NCBI GenBank assembly: GCA_012521675.1
Contig: JAAYLU010000066.1
Coordinates: forward strand, 1-57,468
DNA length: 57,468 nt
Direction: 5' to 3'
From: Synergistaceae bacterium
GTDB taxonomy: Bacteria > Synergistota > Synergistia > Synergistales > Aminobacteriaceae
Every line of letters starts with the position of its first letter. The first letter of the stretch is position 1. Made by a program: the position numbers and the translations under genes. Shown here piece by piece: positions 36,940-45,734 of this stretch. Under the pieces are notes generated by a model, which made no database searches, was not told where the DNA came from, and worked only from the letters and a program-made list of their open reading frames with translations.

Positions 36940-38061
36940 ATGGATAGCTATGTATTGGCGATAAGGGAGATTTTCGAGGCCTCCGGCTTCGCCGGACTCA
37001 CTGGAGGACACATCACGATGCTCCTGGTGGCGCTGGTTATGCTCTACCTCGCCATCGGCAAGGACTTCGAGCCTCTATTGCTGGTCCCCATCGGATTCGG
37101 ATGCCTTCTGGTAAACCTGCCTCTATCCGGGATAATGGAGGAGGGCGGATTTCTTCGCTACGTGTTTTTCGGCACGGAACACGAGATATACCCGGTCATC
37201 ATCTTCATGGGGATCGGTGCTCTGACGGACTTCGCCCCGCTGATAGCCAACCCGATTACATTCCTGCTCGGGGCGGCTGCTCAGCTCGGGGTGTTCATAG
37301 CGCTCTTCGGCGCGATGGTGATGGGCTTCTCGATCAAGGAGGCGGCGTCCATAGCAATCATAGGGGGCGCAGACGGGCCGACCAGCATCTACCTGACTAT
37401 GAAATTGGCGCCTCAAGTGCTGGGCGCGGTCGCGGTGGCCGCCTACAGCTACATGTCCCTCGTTCCGCTGATCCAGCCTCCTGTGATCAGGATGCTCACC
37501 AGCAAAGCGGACCGAGGGATAAGGATGGAGACGCTGCGCCCGGTAAGCAAGCTGGAGAGGATACTCTTTCCCATCGTCACTACGATAGCCTCCGGCCTAC
37601 TGCTTCCCGCCTCCGTCCCCCTGGTGGGGGTGCTGATGTTCGGCAACCTGCTGAGGGAGTGCGGGGCGACTGAGAGGCTCAGCCTGGCCGCACAGAACGA
37701 GATATTGAACATAACCACCATCTTCCTCGGCCTTTCGGTGGGCGGGACGATGAGCGCAGAGCAGTTCCTCACACCGGCCACGCTGAAGATCATCCTGCTT
37801 GGGCTGATCGCCTTCGTGTTCAGCACCGCCGGAGGAGTACTTTTCGGACAGGTGCTCAAGAAGTGGAGCGGCGGCAAGATCAACCCGATGATAGGCTCGG
37901 CGGGCGTGTCTGCCGTGCCGATGGCCGCGCGAGTGGTTCAGCGCGTCGTCCAGAAGGAGTACCCCGGCAACTTCCTGCTGATGCACGCGATGGGGCCGAA
38001 CGTCGCGGGCGTCATAGGCACGGCGGTGGCCGCAGGAGTAATGTTGACGCTCCTGACATAA
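36940..38061 (+). CDS. mmdB: Na+-translocating decarboxylase beta subunit (OadB/MmdB-like)
   Basis: A 373-residue integral membrane protein that decarboxylates carboxybiotin and exports Na+. The first hydrophobic helices follow IFEASGFAGLTGGH, IFMGIGALTDFAPLIANP is the conserved region with the functional Asp, GGADGPTSIYLT is the family signature, and GSAGVSAVPMAARV with HAMGPNVAGVIG closes the pore region. It turns the energy of methylmalonyl-CoA decarboxylation into a sodium gradient. It is the last gene of the block. Confidence 0.93.
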   Translation: MDSYVLAIREIFEASGFAGLTGGHITMLLVALVMLYLAIGKDFEPLLLVPIGFGCLLVNLPLSGIMEEGGFLRYVFFGTEHEIYPVIIFMGIGALTDFAPLIANPITFLLGAAAQLGVFIALFGAMVMGFSIKEAASIAIIGGADGPTSIYLTMKLAPQVLGAVAVAAYSYMSLVPLIQPPVIRMLTSKADRGIRMETLRPVSKLERILFPIVTTIASGLLLPASVPLVGVLMFGNLLRECGATERLSLAAQNEILNITTIFLGLSVGGTMSAEQFLTPATLKIILLGLIAFVFSTAGGVLFGQVLKKWSGGKINPMIGSAGVSAVPMAARVVQRVVQKEYPGNFLLMHAMGPNVAGVIGTAVAAGVMLTLLT

Positions 38062-38087
38062 CAGAACAAAGTTTGCAAACCAGCCCA

Positions 38088-38120
38088 AGAGGCTCTCCCA
38101 GTTCGAGAGCCTCTTTTTTT
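38088..38120 (+). terminator. Intrinsic terminator of the mutase/decarboxylase block
   Basis: AGAGGCTCTC (38088-38097) and GAGAGCCTCT (38105-38114) pair over 10 bp around a 7-base loop, with a T-run to 38120. Confidence 0.95.
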
Positions 38121-38136
38121 AAGGAGTTCTACGGGC

Positions 38137-38166
38137 TTGTGCGTCTCTTTTGCCCAGTGTTATTAT
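38137..38166 (+). promoter_or_regulatory. Candidate promoter of the rpiB-upp fusion gene
   Basis: TTGTGC (38137-38142), 18 bases and TATTAT (38161-38166), with TGT directly before the -10 giving an extended -10 element. It lies just after the previous terminator and about 60 bases before the start codon. Confidence 0.5.
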
Positions 38167-38224
38167 ACCGGGGGATGTAGAGGTTTTTTTCGATCAATCG
38201 ATATCTTTTAGGGGGGGTCTGTCC

Positions 38225-39325
38225 ATGAGAATCGCCGTGGGTTCCGATCATGCTGCTTTCTCTTTGAAAACCCGTCTGTTGGAGCATCTCAGACAAAAAC
38301 CGGGAGTCGTTCCAATGGACATGGGCACTGACACGGACGCCCGGTCCTGCGACTACCCGGATATCGCCTTCCGCGTGGGTGAAGCCATCAGTATGGGAAA
38401 CGCGGACAAAGGGCTACTGCTCTGCGGGACCGGGATTGGGATGAGCATAGCGGCGAACAAGATCCCCGGCATATACGCGGCCCACTGCCACGAGATCGAG
38501 ACAGCCCGACTTAGTCGTCTCCACAACGACTCGAACGTCCTTGCGATGGGCGCGAGGATAATCTCTCCGGAACTGGCGACGGACATCCTTGATGCGTGGC
38601 TGTCAACGGATTTCGAGGGGGACAGGCATATCCGAAGGCTAGAAAAAATCCTGGATTACGAACGGAAGGCGTGTCCCGGCCGGGCCTTGTCCGAGAGGGG
38701 CAAGACGGTCCTGTTCGAGCACCCGCTCGTTCTTCACAAGGTCAGTATGATCCGCGACAAAAACACCTCGGTAAAGGAGTTCCGCGAGCTCGTACAGGAG
38801 ATCGCCGGACTGATGGTCTACGAGATGACGCGCAGTCTTCCGCTCGTCAGGAAGGAGGTCGAGACCCCCCTTGAGAAGACGGATGCCTACGCTCTGGCCG
38901 GTAAGGACCTCGCGATAATACCAGTGCTGAGGGCCGGCCTCGGGATGGTCGACGGCATCCTTCAGCTCATCCCGAACGCAAAGGTCGGTCACATAGGGCT
39001 GTACAGGGACCCCGATACGCTGCTGCCGGTGGAGTACTACTGCAAGCTGCCCTCGGACATTGATCAGCGGGACGTGCTCGTCCTCGACCCGATGCTGGCG
39101 ACGGGTGGCTCGGCGGCGGCGGCGATAAGCCTGATAAAGAGACAGGGCGGAAAGAAAATCTCCCTGGTGTGCATAATCGCGGCCCCAGAGGGAGTCGCAA
39201 AAGTGCACTCGGAGCATCCCGATATAGATATCTACTCCGCCGCCCTGGACAGCCACTTGAACGGTCAAGGCTATATAGTGCCGGGGCTCGGAGACGCGGG
39301 CGACCGGCTATACGGAACGAAATAA
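38225..39325 (+). CDS. Fusion of ribose-5-phosphate isomerase B and uracil phosphoribosyltransferase
   Basis: A 366-residue single open frame. Residues 1-146 are Rpi[26 protein letters not shown] with active Cys67, and [14 protein letters not shown] with His100. After a short linker (about 147-160), residues 161-366 are Upp: [43 protein letters not shown] (PRPP loop) and [13 protein letters not shown] at the C-terminus. The first half makes ribose-5-phosphate, the precursor of PRPP; the second uses PRPP and uracil to make UMP. In other bacteria rpiB and upp can be neighbours, so a stop-loss fusion is plausible. AGGGGGGG precedes the ATG. Both active sites look intact. Confidence 0.92.
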   Translation: MRIAVGSDHAAFSLKTRLLEHLRQKPGVVPMDMGTDTDARSCDYPDIAFRVGEAISMGNADKGLLLCGTGIGMSIAANKIPGIYAAHCHEIETARLSRLHNDSNVLAMGARIISPELATDILDAWLSTDFEGDRHIRRLEKILDYERKACPGRALSERGKTVLFEHPLVLHKVSMIRDKNTSVKEFRELVQEIAGLMVYEMTRSLPLVRKEVETPLEKTDAYALAGKDLAIIPVLRAGLGMVDGILQLIPNAKVGHIGLYRDPDTLLPVEYYCKLPSDIDQRDVLVLDPMLATGGSAAAAISLIKRQGGKKISLVCIIAAPEGVAKVHSEHPDIDIYSAALDSHLNGQGYIVPGLGDAGDRLYGTK

Positions 39326-39334
39326 GAGGGCTTC

Positions 39335-40228
39335 GTGAATCCCGCGCTTTACACTCTCCCCATAACGGTTGCGCTTCTCTTCCTCTGGAGCCTGTTCATA
39401 ACGCCGCTTTCTATAAACCTTTCGAACAGGTACAGAATCGTCGACAGGCCCGGAGAGCGGAAGATACACACCATCATCACACCGAGGGGTGCCGGCATCG
39501 TCATCTGGCTGGGCTTTCTCCTGTGGGGGCTTTACTCCGTCGAGGCGATCCCGGCGTTTCGCCCCCTGGCCCTGGGAGGCACAATGGTCTTCCTGAGCGG
39601 TTACTGGGATGACATGAGGACGCTCAGGCCATCGATACGCCTTGCTTTTCACGTGGCCGCCGCCGTGATTTTCCTTGTCTACGTCGAGATTCCCATCCGC
39701 CATTTCCCGACGGGGATCCTGTGGATCGCCGGCATGAGCAATGCGTTCAACCTCGTAGACGGCGCCAACGGGCTTTGCCTCTCGATGTGCATTGCCGCCT
39801 CGGCGGCCCTCGGCCTCGCAGGCTTTCCCGAAGTCTACTTTCCTCTTGCCGGACTGGCGGCGGGAGTACTCCCTTGGAATTTCCCAAAGGCCAGGACATT
39901 CATAGGGGATGGAGGCACGACACTGCTCGGCTATCTCTACTCTTCGCTCTTCATCCTCTCGATAATGCCGTTCATAGAGAGTTACAGCACGATTCACCTG
40001 CCGCTGTCGCTTTTTTTAATTGGGGGGATCCCTGCGGCCGACACCCTCTTTGCTATAATGAGAAGGTTGGCTAGTGGAAAGTCTCCCTTTTCTCCGGACA
40101 GAGGGCACATACATCACCGACTGATCGATGCGGGATGGGGGGCTATATGGACAGTGGCTTTTTTAAATGTCGTTCACCTGTTTTTAATTGCTGGCGGAAT
40201 GCTTGTATCCGGCTTTTTCTTTGTGTAG
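39335..40228 (+). CDS. WecA/TagO/MraY-family undecaprenyl-phosphate sugar-phosphate transferase
   Basis: A 297-residue polytopic membrane enzyme that puts a sugar phosphate (probably GlcNAc-1-P) on undecaprenyl phosphate. DRPGERKIHTIITPRGAG is the family N-terminal motif, SGYWDDMRTL and NAFNLVDGANGL hold the catalytic Asp residues, FIGDGGTTLLG and PFSPDRGHIHHRL (His-rich) are typical of WecA/TagO. It starts at GTG 39335, 9 bases after the upstream fusion gene. With the WecB gene behind it, it points to a surface polysaccharide or teichoic-like pathway. Confidence 0.9.
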   Translation: MNPALYTLPITVALLFLWSLFITPLSINLSNRYRIVDRPGERKIHTIITPRGAGIVIWLGFLLWGLYSVEAIPAFRPLALGGTMVFLSGYWDDMRTLRPSIRLAFHVAAAVIFLVYVEIPIRHFPTGILWIAGMSNAFNLVDGANGLCLSMCIAASAALGLAGFPEVYFPLAGLAAGVLPWNFPKARTFIGDGGTTLLGYLYSSLFILSIMPFIESYSTIHLPLSLFLIGGIPAADTLFAIMRRLASGKSPFSPDRGHIHHRLIDAGWGAIWTVAFLNVVHLFLIAGGMLVSGFFFV

Positions 40229-40253
40229 CACCTAGTGGAAGGACTCCATAACG

Positions 40254-41393
40254 ATGAGTACAGATACTAAACGAATCGCTTGCGTCGTCGGGACTCGCCC
40301 GGAGGGAATAAAAATGGCACCCCTGATACAGGCCCTTCGCAGGGAGGGCTTCAGGGTCGCTGTTATCTCAACCGGGCAGCACCTTCACATGCTGAATCAA
40401 TCTCTGAGCTTTTTCGGAATATGCGCGGACGTGAATCTATCGATAATGGAGGAGCGGCAGTCGCTGGACGCCATTACGTCAAAGGTCCTGAACGGGGTTG
40501 GGTCGTTCCTGGACGAGAACCCGCAGGACCTGGTGCTCGTCCATGGGGACACCTCAACTACCTTCGCGTCGGCGCTAGCGGGTTTTTACAGGGGAATTCC
40601 CGTCGGACACGTCGAGGCCGGCCTGAGAAGCGGCGATATGCGCAGCCCCTTCCCCGAGGAGGCCAACAGGGTGCTCACGGACCGATTGGCCTCCCTCTGG
40701 TTCGCACCTACGCCGAGGGCGGCGGAAAACCTTCGCGAAGAAGGACTGCCCGTATCTGAAGAGACCCTGATCGTCACCGGCAACACCGTGATCGATGCGC
40801 TAAAACAGACCTTGAAGATAGATCGCGCCCCAAGCCGGGAGCTGCATCCCCTGGAGGATTTCTCGGGACGTCTTATTCTAATGACAGCGCACAGGAGGGA
40901 GTCGTGGGGGGCCCCCTTGGAGTCCATCTGCAAGGCGATTCTCGACATACTGGAACAGGATAAAGAGGCGAGGGTGTTGATCCCGCTCCACAAGAACCCG
41001 TCGGTGCGGGAGGTTATCCGTCGTTTCCTGGGCGGGGCGGAGAGGGTGATCCTGACGGAACCTTTGGATTATCCGGATTTCGTCCGGGTCATGAAGAGGA
41101 GCTCGTTGATCCTGAGCGACAGCGGCGGGGTACAGGAGGAGACCGCCGAGCTGAAAATCCCTCTTCTTGTAATGAGGGACACCTCCGAGAGGCCTGAGGC
41201 GCTTGAGGAGGGCACGGCGTTGCTCGTCGGCACCGATAGGGGCAGAATAGCAAGCACCGCCCTGCGAATACTTTCGGACGACTCCTTCAGGGAGAGCTTG
41301 GTCAACAGGGGCAAATACCCTTTCGGACGCGGGAATGCCTCCGAAAAGATCGTGGATGCGATAAAACGATTCTTCGCATGTCGGACAGGATGA
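40254..41393 (+). CDS. wecB: UDP-N-acetylglucosamine 2-epimerase
   Basis: A 379-residue non-hydrolysing epimerase making UDP-ManNAc. GTRPEGIKMAPLI near the N-terminus, STGQHLHML, VHGDTSTTFA, GHVEAGLRSGDMRSPFPEEANR and LSDSGGVQEE are all family hallmarks. It follows the lipid-linked sugar transferase by 25 bases, so both serve the same glycan. Confidence 0.95.
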   Translation: MSTDTKRIACVVGTRPEGIKMAPLIQALRREGFRVAVISTGQHLHMLNQSLSFFGICADVNLSIMEERQSLDAITSKVLNGVGSFLDENPQDLVLVHGDTSTTFASALAGFYRGIPVGHVEAGLRSGDMRSPFPEEANRVLTDRLASLWFAPTPRAAENLREEGLPVSEETLIVTGNTVIDALKQTLKIDRAPSRELHPLEDFSGRLILMTAHRRESWGAPLESICKAILDILEQDKEARVLIPLHKNPSVREVIRRFLGGAERVILTEPLDYPDFVRVMKRSSLILSDSGGVQEETAELKIPLLVMRDTSERPEALEEGTALLVGTDRGRIASTALRILSDDSFRESLVNRGKYPFGRGNASEKIVDAIKRFFACRTG

Positions 41394-41438
41394 GCAATGC
41401 ATCCTACCGGTATTTCCTATTTTTTTCTCAGGGGGAAT

Positions 41439-42743
41439 ATGAACGTGGAATCTAAAATGAAAATTATCGGCGGCAACCCGCTGAAAGGCAGGATCTTCGC
41501 ACAGGGAGCGAAAAACGCGGCTCTTCCCGTCATGGCGGCCGCAATACTGCTCAAGGGGGAAAAACTTACGCTGAACAGGGTCCCCAACCTTCTGGACGTG
41601 GTAACAATGGCGGATCTCCTCCGAAGCCTGGGCGCGTCGGTGGTCTTCAACGACCAGGTGATGGAGATCTCAACTCCCACGGAGATCTCGTGGGAGACAC
41701 CTCCGGACCTGGTGAGGAAGATGCGCGCTTCCTCGCTTGTCCTCGGGCCGCTGCTCGCTCGATGCGGCAGGGCCGTGATGCCACTCCCCGGGGGCTGCTC
41801 GATAGGGAGCCGTCCGATCGATCTGCACCTGAAGGGACTGACTAGGATGGGCGCCACTATCGAGCTCGTGCACGGGGCCGTGCACGCCCGGGCAAACGGC
41901 CTGAAGGGTTGCCGGATCTACCTCGACTTCCCCTCGGTGGGCGCCACGGAGAACCTGATGATGGCGGCAGTGTTCGCCAAGGGGGAGACAGTGTTGGAGA
42001 ACACGGCCCGCGAGCCCGAGATATTCAACCTGGTGGAGGCTCTTCGCTCCATGGGCGCGGTGATCGAGGCGGACGGCACCGGCGTAGTCAGGGTCCATGG
42101 CGTCGATTCCCTGAGCAGCGCCGGAGTGACGATCATCCCCGACAGGATAGAGGCATCCACGTACATACTTGCGGGGGCGGCCACGAACGGAGAGGTCACT
42201 GTGTCGAACATAATTCCCAACCATATAGACTCCCTCCTGGCGAAGCTGGAGGAGGCGGGCGCCTCCCTCACGATCAATGATACCGAGGTAACGATTCACC
42301 CCTCGCAGAGGCTCAAGGCGGTATCCCTGAAGACCCTGCCCTATCCCGGGTTCCCCACCGACCTGCAGCCGCAGGTCATGGTGGCTCTCTGCCTAGCGGA
42401 GGGGACGAGCATAGTCCAGGAGAGCGTCTTCCAATCCCGCTTCCTTCATGTCAGCGAGCTGAACAAGATGGGAGCGAAGATCGACATCCAGAGCAACTCG
42501 GCGATCATCAACGGGGTGGAGGCCCTGGCCGGCGCCGACGTGGTCGCGACCGACCTGCGCGCAGGAGCGGCGCTGATCATCGCAGGTCTGTCCGCGCACG
42601 ACGCGACCTGCGTTCGAAACCTGGGTCACGTCTTCAGAGGGTACGAGAAGATCGAGGAGAAGCTCAAGGCCATCGGCGCAGACATCACGATTCTACCCTC
42701 CACCGAGGAGCTCAAGGGCGGTTCCGTGACTGCATCACCATGA
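41439..42743 (+). CDS. murA: UDP-N-acetylglucosamine 1-carboxyvinyltransferase
   Basis: A 434-residue enzyme for the first committed step of peptidoglycan synthesis. QGAKNAALPVMAA near the start, PGGCSIGSRPIDLH with the fosfomycin-target Cys at 120, and FPTDLQPQ in the C-terminal domain. The start at 41439 follows GGGGG closely (3-base spacing); ATG 41457 is possible. The Cys predicts sensitivity to fosfomycin at the target level. Confidence 0.95.
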   Translation: MNVESKMKIIGGNPLKGRIFAQGAKNAALPVMAAAILLKGEKLTLNRVPNLLDVVTMADLLRSLGASVVFNDQVMEISTPTEISWETPPDLVRKMRASSLVLGPLLARCGRAVMPLPGGCSIGSRPIDLHLKGLTRMGATIELVHGAVHARANGLKGCRIYLDFPSVGATENLMMAAVFAKGETVLENTAREPEIFNLVEALRSMGAVIEADGTGVVRVHGVDSLSSAGVTIIPDRIEASTYILAGAATNGEVTVSNIIPNHIDSLLAKLEEAGASLTINDTEVTIHPSQRLKAVSLKTLPYPGFPTDLQPQVMVALCLAEGTSIVQESVFQSRFLHVSELNKMGAKIDIQSNSAIINGVEALAGADVVATDLRAGAALIIAGLSAHDATCVRNLGHVFRGYEKIEEKLKAIGADITILPSTEELKGGSVTASP

Positions 42744-42779
42744 TTGTAAACCGGCAACGAAAGTGATAAAAAGCGGGCG

Positions 42780-43613
42780 ATGTCCTTGAACGGTACTCTT
42801 CCCATAAGGGTGATTGCATTCGTAGGCCCGGCGGGCACGGGCAAGAGTCAGCGGGCGCAGATGGTCGCCTTGGAGAACGAAGTGGAGTACATAATTGACG
42901 ACGGGCTGCTGATCGCCAGAGGAAGAATAATGGCGGGGAAGAGCGCCAAGGCGGAGAAAAACCTCGTCCGGGCGATAAGAAGGGCCCTTTTCCAGTTCCC
43001 CGACCACAGGAAGGCGGTCCATGCCTTTCTCGAGAAGAAAAGGCCGAAAAAACTCATGGTAATCGCCACCTCCATCTCCATGGCGGAGAAGATCACAAAG
43101 GCCCTGAGGCTCCCGCCACCGGAGCTGATAATCGATATAACGGAGGTCGCCTCCCCGGAGGAGATAATAAACGCCAGACGAGAGAGGCACGAGAAGAGAC
43201 AGCATGTGATACCGGCGTCGAGAACCCAGATACGGAGGAACTTCGCAGGCAAGCTGGTCGGGCACCTGAGAGGGCTCTTCAGAAGCGTGGACAGGGAGGA
43301 GGGGGAGCGCACAATAGTAAGACCTCCCTTCAGTTTCATCGGCGATCTCACCATAGAATCGTCCGCAGTGCTCGACCTTGTAAAGAGGGTTCTGTTTTCA
43401 AATCCGCAGGTGACGGCCATCAAGGACATACGGGTGAGATACAAGGGAGACTCCGTGCTTATAGAAGTTTCCCTTCAGGTTGTACCCGGCAGGATGGATT
43501 TTCACATGCTGGGGCTCGTCAACCAGAAGAAGGTGGCATCGGCGGTCGGCTATTTCACCGGGATGGACGTCGCCGGAGTGGATATACGTATCGTGGAGGT
43601 AAAGCTGCAATGA
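42780..43613 (+). CDS. P-loop protein with C-terminal Asp23/Gls24-like domain
   Basis: A 277-residue two-part protein. Residues 11-23 are a Walker A loop (VIAFVGPAGTGKS); the following segment (EVEYIIDDGLLIARG, KKLMVIATSISMAEKIT) looks like a small P-loop NTPase. Residues about 185-277 (FSFIGDLTIESSAVLDLV, IRVRYKGDSVLIEVSLQVV) resemble the Asp23/Gls24 envelope-stress domain. Function is unknown. It sits between murA and a DNA-repair gene and overlaps the latter by 4 bases. A link to envelope or stress response is inference. Confidence 0.72.
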   Translation: MSLNGTLPIRVIAFVGPAGTGKSQRAQMVALENEVEYIIDDGLLIARGRIMAGKSAKAEKNLVRAIRRALFQFPDHRKAVHAFLEKKRPKKLMVIATSISMAEKITKALRLPPPELIIDITEVASPEEIINARRERHEKRQHVIPASRTQIRRNFAGKLVGHLRGLFRSVDREEGERTIVRPPFSFIGDLTIESSAVLDLVKRVLFSNPQVTAIKDIRVRYKGDSVLIEVSLQVVPGRMDFHMLGLVNQKKVASAVGYFTGMDVAGVDIRIVEVKLQ

Positions 43614-44227
43614 GCAACCTATCGGGTGGCATCAGCCGGCAGAGTGCGTGGGAGGAACTCGAAGGACGAGTGAGGTCCTGTACCGCCTGCGATCTGTGTC
43701 GAGGCAGGAAGAACACGGTCTTCGGACAGGGAAATCGCTCGTCCTCCCTCGTATTCGTGGGCGAAGGCCCCGGAGCGGACGAGGACGAACAGGGAACGGC
43801 CTTCGTCGGTCGGGCCGGGAAACTGCTCACCGCCATCCTTCAGGCGGCGGATATAGAGAGAGAGGACGTCTTCATAACCAACATAGTGAAATGCAGGCCT
43901 CCAAACAACAGGATCCCGTTGGCCAAGGAGATGATGGCCTGCAACCCCTTCCTGGAGGCGCAGCTTGCCCTTTTGAGGCCTAAGATCGTAGTTTGCCTCG
44001 GGAACACTGCACTTAAATGGCTGATGAAGACGTCCGAGGGCATCTCCTCCCTCAGGGGCCGCTGGTTTCCATGGCGGGGAATACTCCTGTTTCCGATGTT
44101 TCACCCGAGCTATCTTCTGCGAAACGACTCCAGGAAGAAGGGCAGTCCGAAGGAGCTGACTTGGCAGGATATAATCGCCGTGAAGGAAAAGCTTGATGCC
44201 TTGACGGCGGAAGAGGGGGTGTTCTAG
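43610..44227 (+). CDS. Family-4 uracil-DNA glycosylase (4Fe-4S)
   Basis: A 205-residue DNA repair enzyme that removes uracil. Four Cys for the 4Fe-4S cluster: C24, C27, C95 and C111 (SCTACDLC, VKCRPP, ACNPF). GEGPGADEDEQGTAFVGRAG is the catalytic motif A and MFHPSYLLR is motif B, both with expected residues. It overlaps the P-loop gene by 4 bases. It replaces family-1 UDG in many anaerobes and thermophiles. Confidence 0.93.
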   Translation: MSNLSGGISRQSAWEELEGRVRSCTACDLCRGRKNTVFGQGNRSSSLVFVGEGPGADEDEQGTAFVGRAGKLLTAILQAADIEREDVFITNIVKCRPPNNRIPLAKEMMACNPFLEAQLALLRPKIVVCLGNTALKWLMKTSEGISSLRGRWFPWRGILLFPMFHPSYLLRNDSRKKGSPKELTWQDIIAVKEKLDALTAEEGVF

Positions 44228-44245
44228 CTGACGCAAAGCGATTCC

Positions 44246-44926
44246 TTGCCCGTTCACGTTGCGGTGATAATGGATGGAAACGGGAGGTGGGCGAAAAAGA
44301 GGCGTCTGCCCCGCCTCCTGGGGCACAGGGCCGGAGTCAAGGCGCTCGAGAGGACCGTGGACGCCGCCGGTGCCATCGGGATAAAGTTCATCTCGTTCTA
44401 CGCTTTTTCAACGGAGAACTGGAAGAGGCCCGAAAAGGAGATCATGGGGCTCATGAGCATCTTCAAGTTCGCCCTGACCCGGAAGATCGAGGAGTTTCAC
44501 GGCAGAAACGGCAGGCTCCGGTTCGCCGGCTTCAGAGAGGGACTCCCCGGGGAGATAACGGAGCTTATGGCATGGGCGGAGGAGAAGACGAAGGACAACA
44601 CCGGGCTGACAATGATACCCTGTTTCAACTACGGAGGAAGGCAGGAGATCCTCCATGCAGTTGAAAAAATGATCCGGTCCGAGGTGCGACCACCCCTGAC
44701 GGAGGAGGTTTTTCGTAACTTTCTATACCTTCCGGACGTCCCTGACCCTGATCTGGTGATCCGCACCAGTGGAGAGACGAGGATAAGCAACTTCTGGCTC
44801 TGGCAGAGCTCCTACAGCGAGCTCTATTTCACCGACGTGCTCTGGCCCGACTTCGACGGCGAAGAACTGGGGAAGGCGTTGGAATTCTATAGGAACAAAG
44901 AGAGACGATATGGCGCTCTCAGATGA
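44246..44926 (+). CDS. uppS: Undecaprenyl (isoprenyl) diphosphate synthase
   Basis: A 226-residue cis-prenyltransferase that extends farnesyl diphosphate to the lipid carrier for wall and glycan synthesis. VIMDGNGRWAKKRRLPRLLGHRAG is the family N-terminal block with the catalytic Asp10; SFYAFSTENWKRP and RTSGETRISNFWLWQSSYSE follow. The start is unsettled: TTG 44246 lacks a ribosome-binding site, while CTG 44228 is in frame, directly after the upstream stop, with GAGGGGG about 8 bases before it, adding LTQSDS. It overlaps cdsA by 17 bases. Confidence 0.94.
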   Translation: MPVHVAVIMDGNGRWAKKRRLPRLLGHRAGVKALERTVDAAGAIGIKFISFYAFSTENWKRPEKEIMGLMSIFKFALTRKIEEFHGRNGRLRFAGFREGLPGEITELMAWAEEKTKDNTGLTMIPCFNYGGRQEILHAVEKMIRSEVRPPLTEEVFRNFLYLPDVPDPDLVIRTSGETRISNFWLWQSSYSELYFTDVLWPDFDGEELGKALEFYRNKERRYGALR

Positions 44927-45734
44927 TCAGTTCAAAGAGCTGGCCGTCCGAGGGGGCAGCTCGCTGGTAATAGTCGCCGGGACGATGAGCTCGCTGTACG
45001 CGGGGGGAATGATCTGGGTCTTCTTCTCATCCGCCGTGGCGCTGCTCTCGCTCGCTGAATACTACGGAATGCTTTCGAGGAAGTTCAAGGTATCGAAGGG
45101 GATAGGGTTTATCACCTCGGGCCTGATATTCTTCTCCGCCTCCGAGGGGATACATCCCGTATCGCTGGTGCTCGTGCTCAGCGTATCCTCCTTCGCAGTG
45201 CTCTTCATCGAGATAATAAGGAGGCAGGTCAGAGGAGAGAGCTTCGCAATATGGAACATGGGAGGTACGATCTCCGGCATAGTCTACATCACCATTCCCT
45301 GGGCCTTCATAATCCTGCTGCGCCGTCTGCCGGGAGGAGGATTGCTGCTTTTCGCCATGTTCATCTCGACGTGGGGCTGCGATGTGGCCGCCTATCTCAT
45401 CGGATCGAAATGGGGACATACGCCTCTTTGCGAAAACATCAGCCCGAACAAGACCTGGGAGGGCTTCATCGGGGGCTTCTCCGCCGCCATCCTGGCGAGC
45501 GTGCTCTTGGCCTTCGTGTTGGAGATCCCCCCGGTTCCCTTCCTCTTCGTGGGGTTGATCTGCGGCTTTGCGGGACAGCTGGGAGACCTCGCCGAGTCTG
45601 TGATCAAAAGGGAGAGTTGGGTGAAGGACAGTGGAAACATAATCCCCGGGCACGGAGGAGTGCTGGACAGGTTCGACAGCGTCCTGATCAACGGGCTGCT
45701 GATCTACACCCTCTTCGGGGTGATCCTGAGATGA
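44910..45734 (+). CDS. cdsA: Phosphatidate cytidylyltransferase
   Basis: A 274-residue multi-TM enzyme making CDP-diacylglycerol. The C-terminal signature is GQLGDLAESVIKRE plus GHGGVLDRFDS, with SPNKTWEGFIGG before it. It lies between uppS and dxr, the standard gene order, and overlaps both. Confidence 0.94.
   Translation: MALSDDQFKELAVRGGSSLVIVAGTMSSLYAGGMIWVFFSSAVALLSLAEYYGMLSRKFKVSKGIGFITSGLIFFSASEGIHPVSLVLVLSVSSFAVLFIEIIRRQVRGESFAIWNMGGTISGIVYITIPWAFIILLRRLPGGGLLLFAMFISTWGCDVAAYLIGSKWGHTPLCENISPNKTWEGFIGGFSAAILASVLLAFVLEIPPVPFLFVGLICGFAGQLGDLAESVIKRESWVKDSGNIIPGHGGVLDRFDSVLINGLLIYTLFGVILR

Noticed and set aside
38660-38720. Frameshift or missed stop between the RpiB and Upp halves
   Set aside because: The frame runs through without stop and the linker reads as normal protein; still worth a read-level check.
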